From Aliidongia dinghuensis (GTDB taxonomy: Bacteria; Pseudomonadota; Alphaproteobacteria; ATCC43930; CGMCC-115725), in contig NZ_BMJQ01000002.1 of the NCBI RefSeq assembly GCF_014643535.1, positions 482,871 to 546,870 on the forward strand: a stretch of DNA of 64,000 nt. Direction: 5' to 3'. The notes under the pieces were generated by a model. That model saw nothing but the letters and a program-made list of their open reading frames with translations. It did no database searches and was not told where the DNA came from. A program made the position numbers and the translations under genes. How positions within the stretch are numbered: position 1 is the stretch's first letter; each line of letters opens with the position of its first letter. Shown piece by piece: positions 63,877-64,000 of this stretch.

Positions 63877-64000
63877 TTACTTCGCCTTGTCGAGCTCGGC
63901 CGCGAGTTCCGGCACGAGCTTGAACAGGTCGCCGACCAGGCCGTAGTCGGCGATCTGGAAGATCGGCGCTTCCTCGTCCTTGTTGATGGCGACGATGACC
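63877..64000 (-). CDS. etfA: Electron transfer flavoprotein alpha subunit, C-terminal end
   Basis: Only the last 41 residues are in the window: [20 protein letters not shown], then [20 protein letters not shown] and TAA. This is the FAD-binding C-terminus of EtfA. The gene continues beyond the right edge. EtfA with EtfB passes electrons from acyl-CoA dehydrogenases to the quinone pool. Confidence 0.9.
   Translation of the reverse strand, partial: VIVAINKDEEAPIFQIADYGLVGDLFKLVPELAAELDKAK

Overview
The window is high-GC DNA (roughly two thirds G+C by eye) with dense, mostly ATG/GTG-started genes. It looks chromosomal and alphaproteobacterial, most likely from Rhodospirillales or a near relative. 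The evidence is the atpHAGDC order of the F1-ATPase genes, the DUF1285-NUDIX-CCA and MoxR-DUF58-DUF4159 blocks, a PHB gene set with a PhaR regulator, and etfA next to hbd. I cannot name a genus. No rRNA, tRNA, CRISPR array, transposase or prophage was seen.

Layout. 1-2.9 kb: the end of an unknown gene, a GFA-family protein, DAHP synthase behind a Phe/Tyr leader-peptide attenuator, and a di-iron ferritin-like protein. 3-8 kb: atpC-D-G-A-H read leftward. 8.2-12.7 kb: trmL-hemF, a small lytic transglycosylase, then cca, a NUDIX hydrolase and DUF1285. 12.8-19.6 kb: a four-gene MoxR/DUF58/BatA-DUF4159/membrane operon. 19.6-25.7 kb: a palindromic repeat, an exported beta-carbonic anhydrase, pirin plus glutathionyl-hydroquinone reductase, DUF2842, a chemotaxis receptor and an exported thioredoxin. 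25.8-31.6 kb: an unknown helical protein, a three-gene nitrile hydratase/thiocyanate hydrolase-like enzyme with a split beta subunit, and a DUF1501/DUF1800 pair. 31.7-35.6 kb: an accessory, partly AT-rich stretch with a Tat-exported orphan, a GST, a PEP-CTERM protein and an exported isochorismatase-fold protein lacking its cysteine. 35.6-44.7 kb: small regulators and enzymes, an orphan peptide-binding protein, a LysR/SDR deletion scar, a Yip1 protein and a metallophosphoesterase. 44.8-51.4 kb: an M13 peptidase and a complete branched-chain amino acid ABC transporter. 51.6-56.1 kb: an SDR, a bifunctional mannose-1-phosphate enzyme, ChaC and a YcaQ-type glycosylase. 56.3-61 kb: PHB metabolism (phbB, phbA, phaC with an overlapping partner gene, phaR). 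61-64 kb: a membrane protein, an alpha/beta hydrolase, hbd and the end of etfA.

How genes work together. PhbA condenses acetyl-CoA, PhbB reduces the product and PhaC polymerises it; PhaR, transcribed divergently from the phaC operon, probably represses the set. Hbd and EtfA serve the oxidative side of acyl-CoA metabolism. The liv genes supply branched-chain amino acids. The best regulatory discovery is the aromatic attenuator upstream of DAHP synthase: a 28-codon peptide with seven Phe/Tyr codons, a competing antiterminator and a perfect terminator. The best enzymatic one is the split-beta nitrile hydratase-like trio with a histidine-rich catalytic-subunit N-terminus.
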